Assembly (NCBI GenBank): GCA_937884975.1
Contig: CAKZZS010000011.1
Coordinates: forward strand, 1 to 30,723
Direction of reading: 5' to 3'
From: an uncultured Clostridia bacterium
GTDB taxonomy: Bacteria > Bacillota > Clostridia > Oscillospirales > Acutalibacteraceae
DNA: 30,723 bases
The notes under the pieces were generated by a model, which made no database searches, was not told the DNA's origin, and was given only the letters and a program-made list of their open reading frames with translations. The number at the start of each line of letters is the position of its first letter. Within the stretch, counting starts at the first letter, position 1. Made by a program: the position numbers and the translations under genes. Positions 17,377 through 24,105 of this stretch are shown in pieces.

Positions 17377-18092
17377 TTGTACATTAAAGAATGTAGATTG
17401 TATGGAAGTATTCAAGAAAATACCTGATAATTCAATAGACCTGATTGTAACCGACCCCCCCCTATCCGACAACTTCACGAGGTAGTGCAGGTAATAGCGG
17501 TGGAATGTTGCAAGAGGAGATAAACAAAAGAGGGCAAGTATTCACTTATAACAACATCAACTGTAAGGAATATGCACCAGAATTTTACAGAGTTCTCAAA
17601 GATGGAAGTCATTGCTATGTAATGACTAATCATACAAATCTTATTGAAATGCTTAACACTTTTACAAATTCCGGTTTTCATTTTATAAAGTGCCTTATAT
17701 GGGATAAGGGTAATAAAATTATGGGTACATTTTATATGAGTCAATACGAATACATAATGTTCTTTCGGAAGGGACGTGGTATCAAAATTAACAACTGCGG
17801 TACTTCGGACATACTGTCAATCCCTAATAAAAAGATTAAAGATGAAAATGGGAAAAATTACCATAATACAGAGAAACCCGTTGAACTTATGAAAATTCTT
17901 ATTGAAAATAGCTCAAAGGTAGGTCAACTTGTTTGTGATCCGTTTATGGGAATAGGCAGTACAGGAATAGCAAGTGTTATGACTGGCAGACGGTTTATCG
18001 GAACTGAAATTGATGAGAAATATTACAATATCGCTTGTAAAAGAATAGCAGAAATGAGTAATAATGACTTAAATAACGCAATAATAGCGTGA
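17369..18092 (+). pseudogene. Beta-class N4/N6 DNA methyltransferase, out of frame at C8 in DPPY; likely phase-variable
   Basis: The ATG at 17369 follows AAGGAGG and overlaps the end of the helicase gene. Frame 2 reads 'CMEVFKKIPDNSIDLIVTDPP' and then, because of eight Cs at 17455-17462, shifts to 'LSDNFTR' and stops. Removing one C gives 'TDPPYPTTSRGSAGNSGG' and an open frame to 18092, a 240-aa product. The rest has 'VCDPFMGIGSTGIASVMTG' (SAM-binding motif I) and 'RFIGTEIDEKYYNIACKRI', so the order is catalytic motif first, SAM motif last, as in beta-class enzymes. All motifs are intact apart from the tract. A shorter product from the internal ATG at 17505 would lack the catalytic motif. Confidence 0.87.
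17455..17462 (+). repeat. C8 homopolymer inside the DPPY codons of a methyltransferase
   Basis: Eight consecutive Cs after GA (ACCGA then C8 then TATCC). Seven Cs would encode Asp-Pro-Pro-Tyr; eight change the catalytic motif and cause termination about eight codons later. A frame-shifting homopolymer placed exactly on the catalytic motif. Confidence 0.95.
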
Positions 18093-18132
18093 TTTTACTG
18101 ATTAAAAACTGGATTTTAAGGACGGTGGTAAA

Positions 18133-18390
18133 ATGACTGATGAAGAACTAAATATCTTAGGACATACTTTTATGAATGATACAAAGTTTAAGGAAGAATC
18201 TATAATAAATACTATTGATCTTGTGCGTAAATATGAAAGTAATGGTAAATCGTATTCTGTGTTCTATGATACAATAGATAAAAAGTGGATAGGTACATTT
18301 ATGGCACCGTGGGACTACTTTATGGGAAAACACGGTATTGATATTTATAAGGTGGATTTTAAGGAGGAGTTCAATAAATATGGAACCTAA
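18133..18390 (+). CDS. Small hypothetical protein (85 aa)
   Basis: ATG preceded by AGGACGGTGG. It is a soluble acidic protein with mixed structure ('SVFYDTIDKKWIGTFMAPWDYF'). There is no cysteine cluster and no recognised motif. It begins the run of small accessory genes after the interrupted beta-class methyltransferase, and its end overlaps the next start by 11 bases. Function not recognised. Confidence 0.6.
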   Translation: MTDEELNILGHTFMNDTKFKEESIINTIDLVRKYESNGKSYSVFYDTIDKKWIGTFMAPWDYFMGKHGIDIYKVDFKEEFNKYGT

Positions 18391-18580
18391 AATAATAATA
18401 TGTCCTGATTGTAAAACAAAATTTGAATATAAAATAACTGATATTTTCACTCATTGGGAGTTTCCTTATGTGTTATGTCCGAAATGTGCTTGTACAGTGT
18501 TAGTCAAAGAAAATCCGAACGAAGTATATGTTAAGCGGAAACAATTAAAAGGTAAGAATGAAAACGAGGTAAATGAATAA
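18380..18580 (+). CDS. Zinc-ribbon protein (66 aa)
   Basis: The ATG at 18380 is preferred because AAGGAGGAG lies about ten bases upstream, within the end of the previous gene. 'IICPDCKTKFEY' and 'VLCPKCACTVLV' form a classic two-knuckle C-x2-C zinc ribbon. Lys-rich C-terminus. Likely nucleic-acid or protein binding. The stop overlaps the next start by one base (TAATG). Confidence 0.7.
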   Translation: MEPKIIICPDCKTKFEYKITDIFTHWEFPYVLCPKCACTVLVKENPNEVYVKRKQLKGKNENEVNE

Positions 18581-18951
18581 TGAACGAAGAATTCTTATCT
18601 ACTATGACTTTTACGCCCGAAAAGTGTGATCCCGATTTAGGTGATGTAAAAGAATTTACACTTACTCCTAAAAACGATGCTGGAACTGCTATAAAGAAAA
18701 TGTATCATAGGTTTAAAGAATATGATAAAAGTAATCGTGAAGTAAGTTTTGAAGGTACAATTACAGATGCCTCTTACAATAACTTTTTTGATATTGTTCA
18801 TAAAAATACAAGTATTGTGATAAGCAGAACTCCGTGGGGTGGTACTTTAAGTATGTCATACGATGTGGTTAAGAAACTTTATCCTAAAAAGTATAGAGAA
18901 ATTGTCACTCGGTACGGATGGATGTATGGCATATATGTGTACAAGAGATAA
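18580..18951 (+). CDS. Hypothetical phage protein (123 aa)
   Basis: Start in a TAATG overlap with the zinc-ribbon gene. Mixed alpha/beta soluble protein; a central 'SIVISRTPWGGTLSMSYDV' stretch is the only distinctive part. No cysteine cluster, membrane segment or enzyme motif. Translational coupling on both sides suggests it belongs to the accessory operon. Function not recognised. Confidence 0.6.
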   Translation: MNEEFLSTMTFTPEKCDPDLGDVKEFTLTPKNDAGTAIKKMYHRFKEYDKSNREVSFEGTITDASYNNFFDIVHKNTSIVISRTPWGGTLSMSYDVVKKLYPKKYREIVTRYGWMYGIYVYKR

Positions 18952-19213
18952 GAGCGCATTTTCAATTGGTACTATGTCACTTGATGATTTTGAAGAGTTC
19001 AATGATGATATTTGTTACGATATTGCTGACTATTTAAGTAAAAATAATGTTATAATTCAAAATCATGGACACTGGATAAAAATAAAGCATCCACGAGGTA
19101 ATGTTTATTGGAGTGAGAAATGTTCTATATGTGGCAAGATAATAGAATTACAAAATTATAATTTTTGTCCTAATTGCGGAGCTATTATGAATGAGGAGGT
19201 TCAGAAATCGTGA
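18926..19213 (+). CDS. Phage zinc-ribbon protein of the 'HGHW...CxxCG...CPNCGA' type (95 aa)
   Basis: The C-terminal half has 'NHGHWIKI', then 'CSICGK' and 'FCPNCGAIM', a zinc-ribbon arrangement common in small clostridial phage proteins. The N-terminus ('MSLDDFEEFNDDICYDIADYL') is acidic and helical. The start is uncertain: ATG at 18926 or 18935, both overlapping the previous gene, or ATG at about 18974. A paralogue follows immediately at 19210. Confidence 0.65.
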   Translation: MAYMCTRDKSAFSIGTMSLDDFEEFNDDICYDIADYLSKNNVIIQNHGHWIKIKHPRGNVYWSEKCSICGKIIELQNYNFCPNCGAIMNEEVQKS

Positions 19214-19536
19214 CTGAATTTATAAAAAAGATAAATTTACTTAATGCAATGGCAAGAATACAGCCGAGTTCGGAAAATTACAGTAGCGATACAGCATATT
19301 GGGCTGCGAGGGATATGTTCGATGATGTTTTGTTTCAAATAAACGTTGTTACAGATGCAGAAACAGAATATATTCCTATGGTTCACGGACATTGGATTGA
19401 GCAAACAGTAAGCAGCGGACGAGATAGCTGGCAATGTAGCGTTTGCGGTAGGAAAGCGAGAGGAAAAAGAGAAAACTTACCATATTGCCATTGCGGAGCG
19501 AAAATGAACGAAAGTGAGGATAACAACAATGCCTAA
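19210..19536 (+). CDS. Phage zinc-ribbon protein, paralogue of preceding gene (108 aa)
   Basis: The GTG start at 19210 overlaps the previous stop and has GAGGAGG about nine bases upstream. The N-terminal ~55 residues are helical. 'HGHWIEQTVSSGRDSWQC' is followed by 'CSVCGRKA' and 'YCHCGAKMNE', the same zinc-ribbon plan as its neighbour. Tandem duplication with strong divergence. Function unknown; protein or nucleic-acid binding is likely from the fold. Confidence 0.7.
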   Translation: MTEFIKKINLLNAMARIQPSSENYSSDTAYWAARDMFDDVLFQINVVTDAETEYIPMVHGHWIEQTVSSGRDSWQCSVCGRKARGKRENLPYCHCGAKMNESEDNNNA

Positions 19537-19738
19537 AATCATTTGACCTTGTGTCGTATGTAAATATAATAGCGAAGACAATGTATGTGAAGCAGAAGAA
19601 ATTAGATTTACATTTCGTAAAATGCACACAGTTAATGAAGGTGTAGTTGATATGTGGGTATGCGATAAGTATGAGATGTCTGATTATTCAAAAAGAATAC
19701 AAGAGTCTATTGAAGATTGGATGAAGGGAAGTAATTGA
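19529..19738 (+). pseudogene. Small cysteine-rich gene with in-frame TGA at codon 6
   Basis: The ATG at 19529 overlaps the previous gene. The frame reads 'MPKII', then TGA (19544-19546), then 'PCVVCKYNSEDNVCEAEEI' and onward to 'WVCDKYEMSDYS', ending at TGA 19736. The downstream part is coherent and cysteine-rich, as in small phage proteins with a C-x2-C knuckle. No other start lies in frame before 19622, so as written the knuckle is lost. A nonsense change or sequencing error seems likely; Cys or Trp could have been the original codon. Confidence 0.55.
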
Positions 19739-19739
19739 G

Positions 19740-20009
19740 ATGTTAAAACCGAGAGTTGATTTAAAAGAGTTTGAGGAATATGGGTTTAAGAAATGTAAAT
19801 CACCTTATGGCAAAAGTAATTGTTACTATCTTTGTGTGGCTCGTGGCACGAAAATGATATTTGTATCTCCTGTTTTATATGAGATAATTGAATGGGAAGA
19901 TGACGATCCTCGCATTCATAAAAGACCAAACTATAGATATCGTGATATAAGAACAGCACTTGACATTACTTACGATTTAATTAAGGCTGATATGATTATA
20001 AGAGTATAA
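19740..20009 (+). CDS. Hypothetical phage protein (89 aa)
   Basis: Begins one base after the preceding stop; RBS is AAGGGA in the end of that gene. Basic N-terminal half ('FEEYGFKKCKSPYGKSNCYYLC') and a C-terminal helix ('ALDITYDLIKADMIIRV'). It resembles short phage proteins of unknown role. No enzymatic motif is visible. Confidence 0.65.
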   Translation: MLKPRVDLKEFEEYGFKKCKSPYGKSNCYYLCVARGTKMIFVSPVLYEIIEWEDDDPRIHKRPNYRYRDIRTALDITYDLIKADMIIRV

Positions 20010-20025
20010 GAAAGGAAATGAAATT

Positions 20026-20304
20026 ATGGATAATATTAAATTAATACCCTGCCCGTTCTGCGGCAAAGAAGTTTATATAAGAGTTTGCGATGAAGAGGGA
20101 AATATACATGGCAGTCTCGGTTGTGAATACGAGAACGACCCGTGGAGTTGTTTAGCTTATACACTTCATCACGAAGGTCACGGTGAATGTTTTCTAAATA
20201 CAGACGGTGATGAAACCGCAATGGGTGGAATATTGTTCTATGAATTAGAAGATTTGGTTAATACTTGGAACTCTGGGAATATGAATGGGAATGAGGTGGA
20301 ATAG
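20026..20304 (+). CDS. Lar-like zinc-ribbon protein (92 aa)
   Basis: ATG with AAAGGAA upstream. It starts 'LIPCPFCGKEVYIRVC', the CPFCG opening shared with the Lar (restriction alleviation) family, and ends with 'LVNTWNSGN', matching the W-N signature of those proteins. The middle is His/Cys rich ('HHEGHGECF'). Lar of Rac prophage modulates type I restriction, but most Lar-like phage proteins are untested, so anti-restriction is only a possibility. It is followed with no gap by the next gene. Confidence 0.65.
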   Translation: MDNIKLIPCPFCGKEVYIRVCDEEGNIHGSLGCEYENDPWSCLAYTLHHEGHGECFLNTDGDETAMGGILFYELEDLVNTWNSGNMNGNEVE

Positions 20305-20703
20305 ATGCTTGGATATTCAGAAGAATTAAAGATGCTTCGACAACTAATAGACATTAGTTTGCTTCAAGATAATTGGAATGACAATGAAGCAAAGGCATTT
20401 AGTAAAGAACAAATAAAATCATGTTACGAATTATTTGATTACTTGCCATTTTATATGGATATACTTCCTGTTGCTAATGGCAGTATTCAATTTGAACACG
20501 AAAATGACAAACAATTCATTAAGTTCAATGTATTTGAAGATCATATAAGCGCTTTTGAAGCATCATTAACTACAGATTGGCATTTAGATTATCCCAATAT
20601 AAATACTATTGATTTAGTAGATTTACTGAAAGGTAATAGAAGAAAAGCTATATACGATAGAAGTCAGGTTAAAAAGATAGGGGAATGGAGGGAATTTAAA
20701 TGA
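20305..20703 (+). CDS. Hypothetical protein (132 aa), 'PVANGSIQFE' type
   Basis: Starts directly after the preceding TAG stop, with GAGGTGG as RBS in the end of that gene. 'NWNDNEAKAFSKEQIKSC' followed by 'ILPVANGSIQFEHE' and 'FIKFNVFEDHISAFEA' is a pattern I recall from short bacterial proteins of unknown function in mobile regions. No catalytic site can be pointed out. The last four bases overlap the next start (ATGA). Confidence 0.65.
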   Translation: MLGYSEELKMLRQLIDISLLQDNWNDNEAKAFSKEQIKSCYELFDYLPFYMDILPVANGSIQFEHENDKQFIKFNVFEDHISAFEASLTTDWHLDYPNINTIDLVDLLKGNRRKAIYDRSQVKKIGEWREFK

Positions 20704-20999
20704 GCATTTTAATCAGAAACAAAATAATTCCTCATAGATGCCAAACCTGTTTTTGCTGTGAATCATTCTTTTATGGAACTGAAATTCTGTGCAATATATG
20801 TCAGTTACTCGGAGAAGATGTAACTGAATATCGGAGATCCCGTAATCCTAATTGTCCTCTTATAGAAGTTCCTGATACATACGAAATCAAAACAAGATCG
20901 CTCACAGACGAAGAGCAAAAATCGTATTTAGAAGTATTGAAAAAAGGTTCAGTCAAGACAGGGAATAGACTTTATCCTGTTGAAGAAGGTGGTGAATAA
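20700..20999 (+). CDS. Cysteine-rich phage protein (99 aa)
   Basis: ATGA overlap with the previous gene, GGAGGG upstream. The N-terminus has 'RCQTCFCCESFF' and 'LCNICQLLG', with a further Cys in 'NPNCPLIEV', suggesting a zinc site like those of phage zinc-finger proteins. The C-terminal part is charged and helical. Function not recognised. Confidence 0.65.
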   Translation: MSILIRNKIIPHRCQTCFCCESFFYGTEILCNICQLLGEDVTEYRRSRNPNCPLIEVPDTYEIKTRSLTDEEQKSYLEVLKKGSVKTGNRLYPVEEGGE

Positions 21000-21001
21000 A
21001 T

Positions 21002-21277
21002 ATGGATTGGGGACTTAAACCTTGCCCTTTCTGTGGCAGCAATAAATTAAAAATCGAGCATAAATCATCACCACCCAGTAAACACTATTACAACAGAGTA
21101 AGGCATTATACTTATTCTGTAAGATGTAATTGCTGTTTTGCAAGAGGTGGAGCAGTTGGAGGTGATGTACGTAATGAAAATACTGCTGTAGTAGTAGATG
21201 TATTTGAGCCTTGTGTAAAGAAGGAAGAACTGATAATACAGGCTGTTGATAATTGGAATATGAGAGGTGGTATGTAA
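21002..21277 (+). CDS. Lar-like zinc-ribbon protein (91 aa)
   Basis: RBS GAAGGTGG at the end of the previous gene. 'LKPCPFCGSNKLKIEH' plus 'YSVRCNCCFARGG' forms the zinc ribbon and 'IIQAVDNWNMRGG' the terminal A-x-x-W-N signature of Lar/restriction-alleviation-like proteins. It is the clearest of three such genes (others at 20026 and 30248). Biochemical role not proven for this group. Confidence 0.72.
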   Translation: MDWGLKPCPFCGSNKLKIEHKSSPPSKHYYNRVRHYTYSVRCNCCFARGGAVGGDVRNENTAVVVDVFEPCVKKEELIIQAVDNWNMRGGM

Positions 21278-21278
21278 T

Positions 21279-21596
21279 ATGTTAAAGAAAAGAATAACAG
21301 TAAAAAATATGGGTGATAATGCAATACCTATTAAGGAATATACGGCACAATTTTGTTATGGAGAACCTGCGGATCGTCTCGCTGCTTATGAGGATACAGG
21401 ATTAGAACCAGATGAAATTTCTTCTCTTATGGAGGAGAACATTAAATTAAAGGCAATTATAGCAACTCCAACAACATCATATATGTCAAGTTCTATTGGC
21501 AACTTGACAATTGATTCAACGGGACTGCGTAAAGCAATAGATGAAATAGATAGATTGAAAGGTATTATTTATCAGATTAAAAAATTAACCTCATAA
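21279..21596 (+). CDS. Conserved phage protein, 'RLAAYEDTGLEP' type (105 aa)
   Basis: ATG at 21279 with GAGAGGTGG upstream. It contains 'ADRLAAYEDTGLEPDEISSL', a segment seen in very many clostridial phage proteins of unknown function, followed by helices that may form a short coiled coil ('LRKAIDEIDRLKGIIYQI'). Soluble, no metal motif. Last gene before the second triple zinc-ribbon protein. Confidence 0.75.
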   Translation: MLKKRITVKNMGDNAIPIKEYTAQFCYGEPADRLAAYEDTGLEPDEISSLMEENIKLKAIIATPTTSYMSSSIGNLTIDSTGLRKAIDEIDRLKGIIYQIKKLTS

Positions 21597-21627
21597 AATT
21601 TCACTTCAAATCGAAAGGAATTGAATT

Positions 21628-22314
21628 ATGTGGGCTGAATATGATAGAGACACCTACTATTGGTTAAAGCAAGGTCATTTTTGTACCAAATGCAGAAAGC
21701 AAGATGCTTATACTCTTAATGGCAGATCACTTTGCTATGATTGCTCGGTAAAAGACGCTAAACGACATAGAGATAAAAGAATTGTTGATAACGAAAGAAT
21801 AAGACAACACGATAGAGATTATCGTAATAGTCTTATAGAGAAAGGTATCTGTCCTAAATGCAAATCAAGACCTCTTACAGAAGGATATAAGAGTTGTGCT
21901 TTCTGTAGAACTAAAACAAGAAAACAAAATCACAAACATAATCTCAAAAAAGGTTGTATTCCAAGAGAAATGAAATATAGTTTAGGACTGTGTGTTACTT
22001 GTGGCAAGCCTTTAGACGGGCAGATGAAAGCTAATGGCGATCCTTCTCGCTTGTGTAGTAAGTGTTATCAAAAGGCTTCAAAGCACTGTTCTGATGGCGC
22101 AAAGACAATGAGATTTTTATATTCACCTGTTGTACAAACTGAAACATCATTAAGAGTATATAAAGAGAAATATAACCAGTACATAAATATGCTAAAGAAT
22201 GGTGAAATAAATCATCTTTACATTGAAGATACAGGTGAGTATGGTTATAACAAGCACATCACCAGAGAGACTTTGGCTGAACAGGAAGTGATACAATGCC
22301 AGTTAAGCAGTTGA
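21628..22314 (+). CDS. Triple zinc-ribbon protein (228 aa), paralogue of the gene at 463
   Basis: Three zinc-ribbon modules: 'HFCTKCRKQ...LCYDC', 'GICPKCKSR...SCAFC' and 'GLCVTCGKP...LCSKC', separated by basic helices. It matches the 463-1047 protein module by module, including 'REMKYSLGLC' versus 'KEMRYSGLYC' and a shared 'PSRLC'. It has an extra C-terminal helical region ('EKYNQYINMLKNGEINHLY') that the paralogue lacks. The RBS is AAAGGAA. It overlaps the HsdM-related gene by 19 bases. Likely nucleic-acid binding; association with methyltransferases occurs twice in the window. Confidence 0.78.
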   Translation: MWAEYDRDTYYWLKQGHFCTKCRKQDAYTLNGRSLCYDCSVKDAKRHRDKRIVDNERIRQHDRDYRNSLIEKGICPKCKSRPLTEGYKSCAFCRTKTRKQNHKHNLKKGCIPREMKYSLGLCVTCGKPLDGQMKANGDPSRLCSKCYQKASKHCSDGAKTMRFLYSPVVQTETSLRVYKEKYNQYINMLKNGEINHLYIEDTGEYGYNKHITRETLAEQEVIQCQLSS

Positions 22315-23231
22315 TTGAGTATTATCCTGATATAGTAAAGCTTCTGCTCCGAGATAATACAACCGGCAAGAATATCATATTTGCAACTAACAATTATGAG
22401 GGTAAATCCTTCACTGATGAGATTATTATTGACTTTCTAAAAGCAAATCCCGACGCTATTAAGCCACGATACACAAAGAACACAGAAGACCAAAAGAAAC
22501 GTACGCAAAATAAGGCAGAAGTTTTCACGCCTATTTGGATTATTGAGAAAATGAATAATTTGATAGATAACGGTTGGTTCGGAGTGGATTTGCCTGATGA
22601 TAAGTCGGTGTTTTCAAGTAAAGATAAGATTGATTTTAGTTCCTATGGCAAGACTTTTATGGAATACTTGAAAATGACTTGGCTTGAAATAACTTGTGGT
22701 GAGGCTCCTTATGTAACAAGTAGATATGATGCAGCTACAGGTAAACCAATACTTGTGCCTGATAGGGTAGGCTTTCTTGACCGTAAACTTCGTGTAATAA
22801 ACGAAAACACTGATGATAAAGCTATGTGGATAGCCTACGCCGATATTGCTCTAAAGGCTTGTTTCGGATATGAATATCAAGGCGACTCTTTGCTGATAGC
22901 AAGAGCAAATGTTCTGACTACCATTTCAGATCATTACGCATATAAGTTTCACGAACAGCTTAGCAAGGAAGATTTTGCTATCTTTGCTTATTACATCTGC
23001 AATAACTTTATTCAAATGGACGGTCTTACAAGGTGTATTCCTTGCGAAAATCCTTATGATTATAAGCTATGGGATGGGAAGACTGATAAGGAAAGACAGA
23101 AGAATTTAGTTAAAATCGAACAATATGTTGCCGAGAACGGTATGATTTGGAGCTGTTTCTTTGATTGGAGTACAGGTGGTTTAGTAAGATTTAGGGATTT
23201 AGAAAGAAATAAGTCAGAAAATCTTAATTGA
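22296..23231 (+). CDS. HsdM/N6-methylase-related phage protein (311 aa)
   Basis: Member of a phage family often labelled 'restriction endonuclease subunit M'. The signature is 'IEYYPDIVKLLLRDNTTGKNI' near the start, 'NKAEVFTPIWIIEKMNN' (the xVFTP segment of HsdM-like enzymes) and 'LEITCGEAPYVTSRYD'. A canonical N/D-PPY catalytic motif is not evident, so methyl transfer is uncertain; the 'CGEAPY' segment may occupy the SAM-pocket position. The C-terminus ('MIWSCFFDWSTGGLVRF') is conserved in the family from memory. The start overlaps the zinc-ribbon gene. Followed by a non-coding region with a new promoter. Confidence 0.72.
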   Translation: MPVKQLIEYYPDIVKLLLRDNTTGKNIIFATNNYEGKSFTDEIIIDFLKANPDAIKPRYTKNTEDQKKRTQNKAEVFTPIWIIEKMNNLIDNGWFGVDLPDDKSVFSSKDKIDFSSYGKTFMEYLKMTWLEITCGEAPYVTSRYDAATGKPILVPDRVGFLDRKLRVINENTDDKAMWIAYADIALKACFGYEYQGDSLLIARANVLTTISDHYAYKFHEQLSKEDFAIFAYYICNNFIQMDGLTRCIPCENPYDYKLWDGKTDKERQKNLVKIEQYVAENGMIWSCFFDWSTGGLVRFRDLERNKSENLN

Positions 23232-23277
23232 AGATTGCTTTTAATCATCTATATTATAATAGTATATTCTTAAAACA

Positions 23278-23313
23278 AAAATATTTTCTAAAAGCGAAAA
23301 TATTTTACTAAAA
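23278..23313 (+). repeat. Tandem AT-rich direct repeats upstream of promoter (possible operator)
   Basis: AAAATATTTTCTAAAA (23278-23293) and AAAATATTTTACTAAAA (23297-23313) are 19 bases apart, almost two helical turns. Each begins with a palindromic AAAATATTTT. They end four bases before the -35 box, suiting a regulator-binding or UP-element role. Inference from layout. Confidence 0.5.
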
Positions 23314-23317
23314 ACTC

Positions 23318-23346
23318 TTGACAAGCAAATAGGATTGTAGTATAAT
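23318..23346 (+). promoter_or_regulatory. Consensus sigma-A promoter
   Basis: -35 TTGACA at 23318-23323, 17-base spacer, -10 TATAAT at 23341-23346: a full match to consensus on the + strand. A transcript would start near 23353 and read into the gene at 23485 and the downstream methyltransferase cluster. It is the strongest promoter visible in the window. Confidence 0.9.
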
Positions 23347-23484
23347 GTAATTGTGGATTTGAAATAGGGATAAACATGCCCCTTGAAAGCGAAAAGGATT
23401 ACAGACTTATAGTAACTTGACATTTTACGGGATAGTTATGCCTTGACAAGTAGAAAATGATGTATTAAATGGAGGTAAATCAGA
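23347..23484 (+). other. Untranslated leader with short repeats and a possible 14-codon peptide
   Basis: About 130 bases separate the promoter from the next RBS. Two imperfect copies of GGGATAnnnATGCCnnTTGA lie at 23367-23386 and 23429-23446. A short frame, ATG at 23376 to TGA at 23420, would encode 'MPLESEKDYRLIVT' with a weak AGGGA upstream. It may be a regulatory leader; no stable terminator or known riboswitch is visible. Confidence 0.4.
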
Positions 23485-24090
23485 ATGGGACAGAGATTAA
23501 ATATTGAAATATGGAATAATGGAAAGTGCCTTGCTAATTCTTATTATCATTGGTCTGCATACACAACGACTGCATTAGACCTTGTTGATAAAATAATCAA
23601 GGTAGCAAATGTTCCTACAAGAGAACTGATAGATGTTCATACGGCAATTCGTCTTTTAGAAATCACTGGTGCTGGCTTAATAGATGAAGATAGAGAATAT
23701 ATGACTACGAGTGATATGGTAGAGCATCAATATAAGCCCTGTAATGGTAGAGATGACGGACTTATTTCAGTTACTTCTGAATTTATTGATGGCACAAGAC
23801 TCTGGGCAGAAGGTTCCGTATTTATATATCTTGATGAGAAACGAATTTCCTTTAAAGTATATAGCGAATATGAAACTTATGAATGGGAAAGGGATCAAAG
23901 AGAATATGGAGATTATGATAATCCAGATGAAATAGATGCAAGGAAATTGCCTAAACTCAAATGCAATATAGAAGATATTAAGTTTGATGATTTTGAGACG
24001 TTTAAGAATGAAATTAAAAATCTCGTAAATGCTGGAAAATATGACGTATATGACAGTATTTATAATCGCGTTTTAGCTTGGATTGAATAA
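23485..24090 (+). CDS. Conserved phage hypothetical protein, 'MGQRLNIEI' type (201 aa)
   Basis: First gene after the strong promoter; RBS TGGAGGT. The N-terminus 'GQRLNIEIWNNGKCLANSYYHWSAYTT' matches a widespread phage family with no known activity. The middle ('CNGRDDGLISVT', 'GSVFIYLDEKRISFKVYSEY') looks beta-rich and the C-terminus helical. Soluble. Being first in the transcript suggests abundant early expression, which is inference. Confidence 0.75.
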   Translation: MGQRLNIEIWNNGKCLANSYYHWSAYTTTALDLVDKIIKVANVPTRELIDVHTAIRLLEITGAGLIDEDREYMTTSDMVEHQYKPCNGRDDGLISVTSEFIDGTRLWAEGSVFIYLDEKRISFKVYSEYETYEWERDQREYGDYDNPDEIDARKLPKLKCNIEDIKFDDFETFKNEIKNLVNAGKYDVYDSIYNRVLAWIE

Positions 24091-24105
24091 AGGAGGTAAT
24101 TTAAA

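Noticed and set aside
4757..19738. Genome-wide recoding of TGA as tryptophan
   Set aside because: TGA is used as a normal stop by many clear genes here, several in ATGA overlaps (for example 1047, 3656, 10694, 20703, 24891), so wholesale reassignment does not fit.
23744..23935. Short + strand open frame inside the gene at 23485
   Set aside because: It lies wholly inside a convincing gene in another frame, with no RBS or motif.
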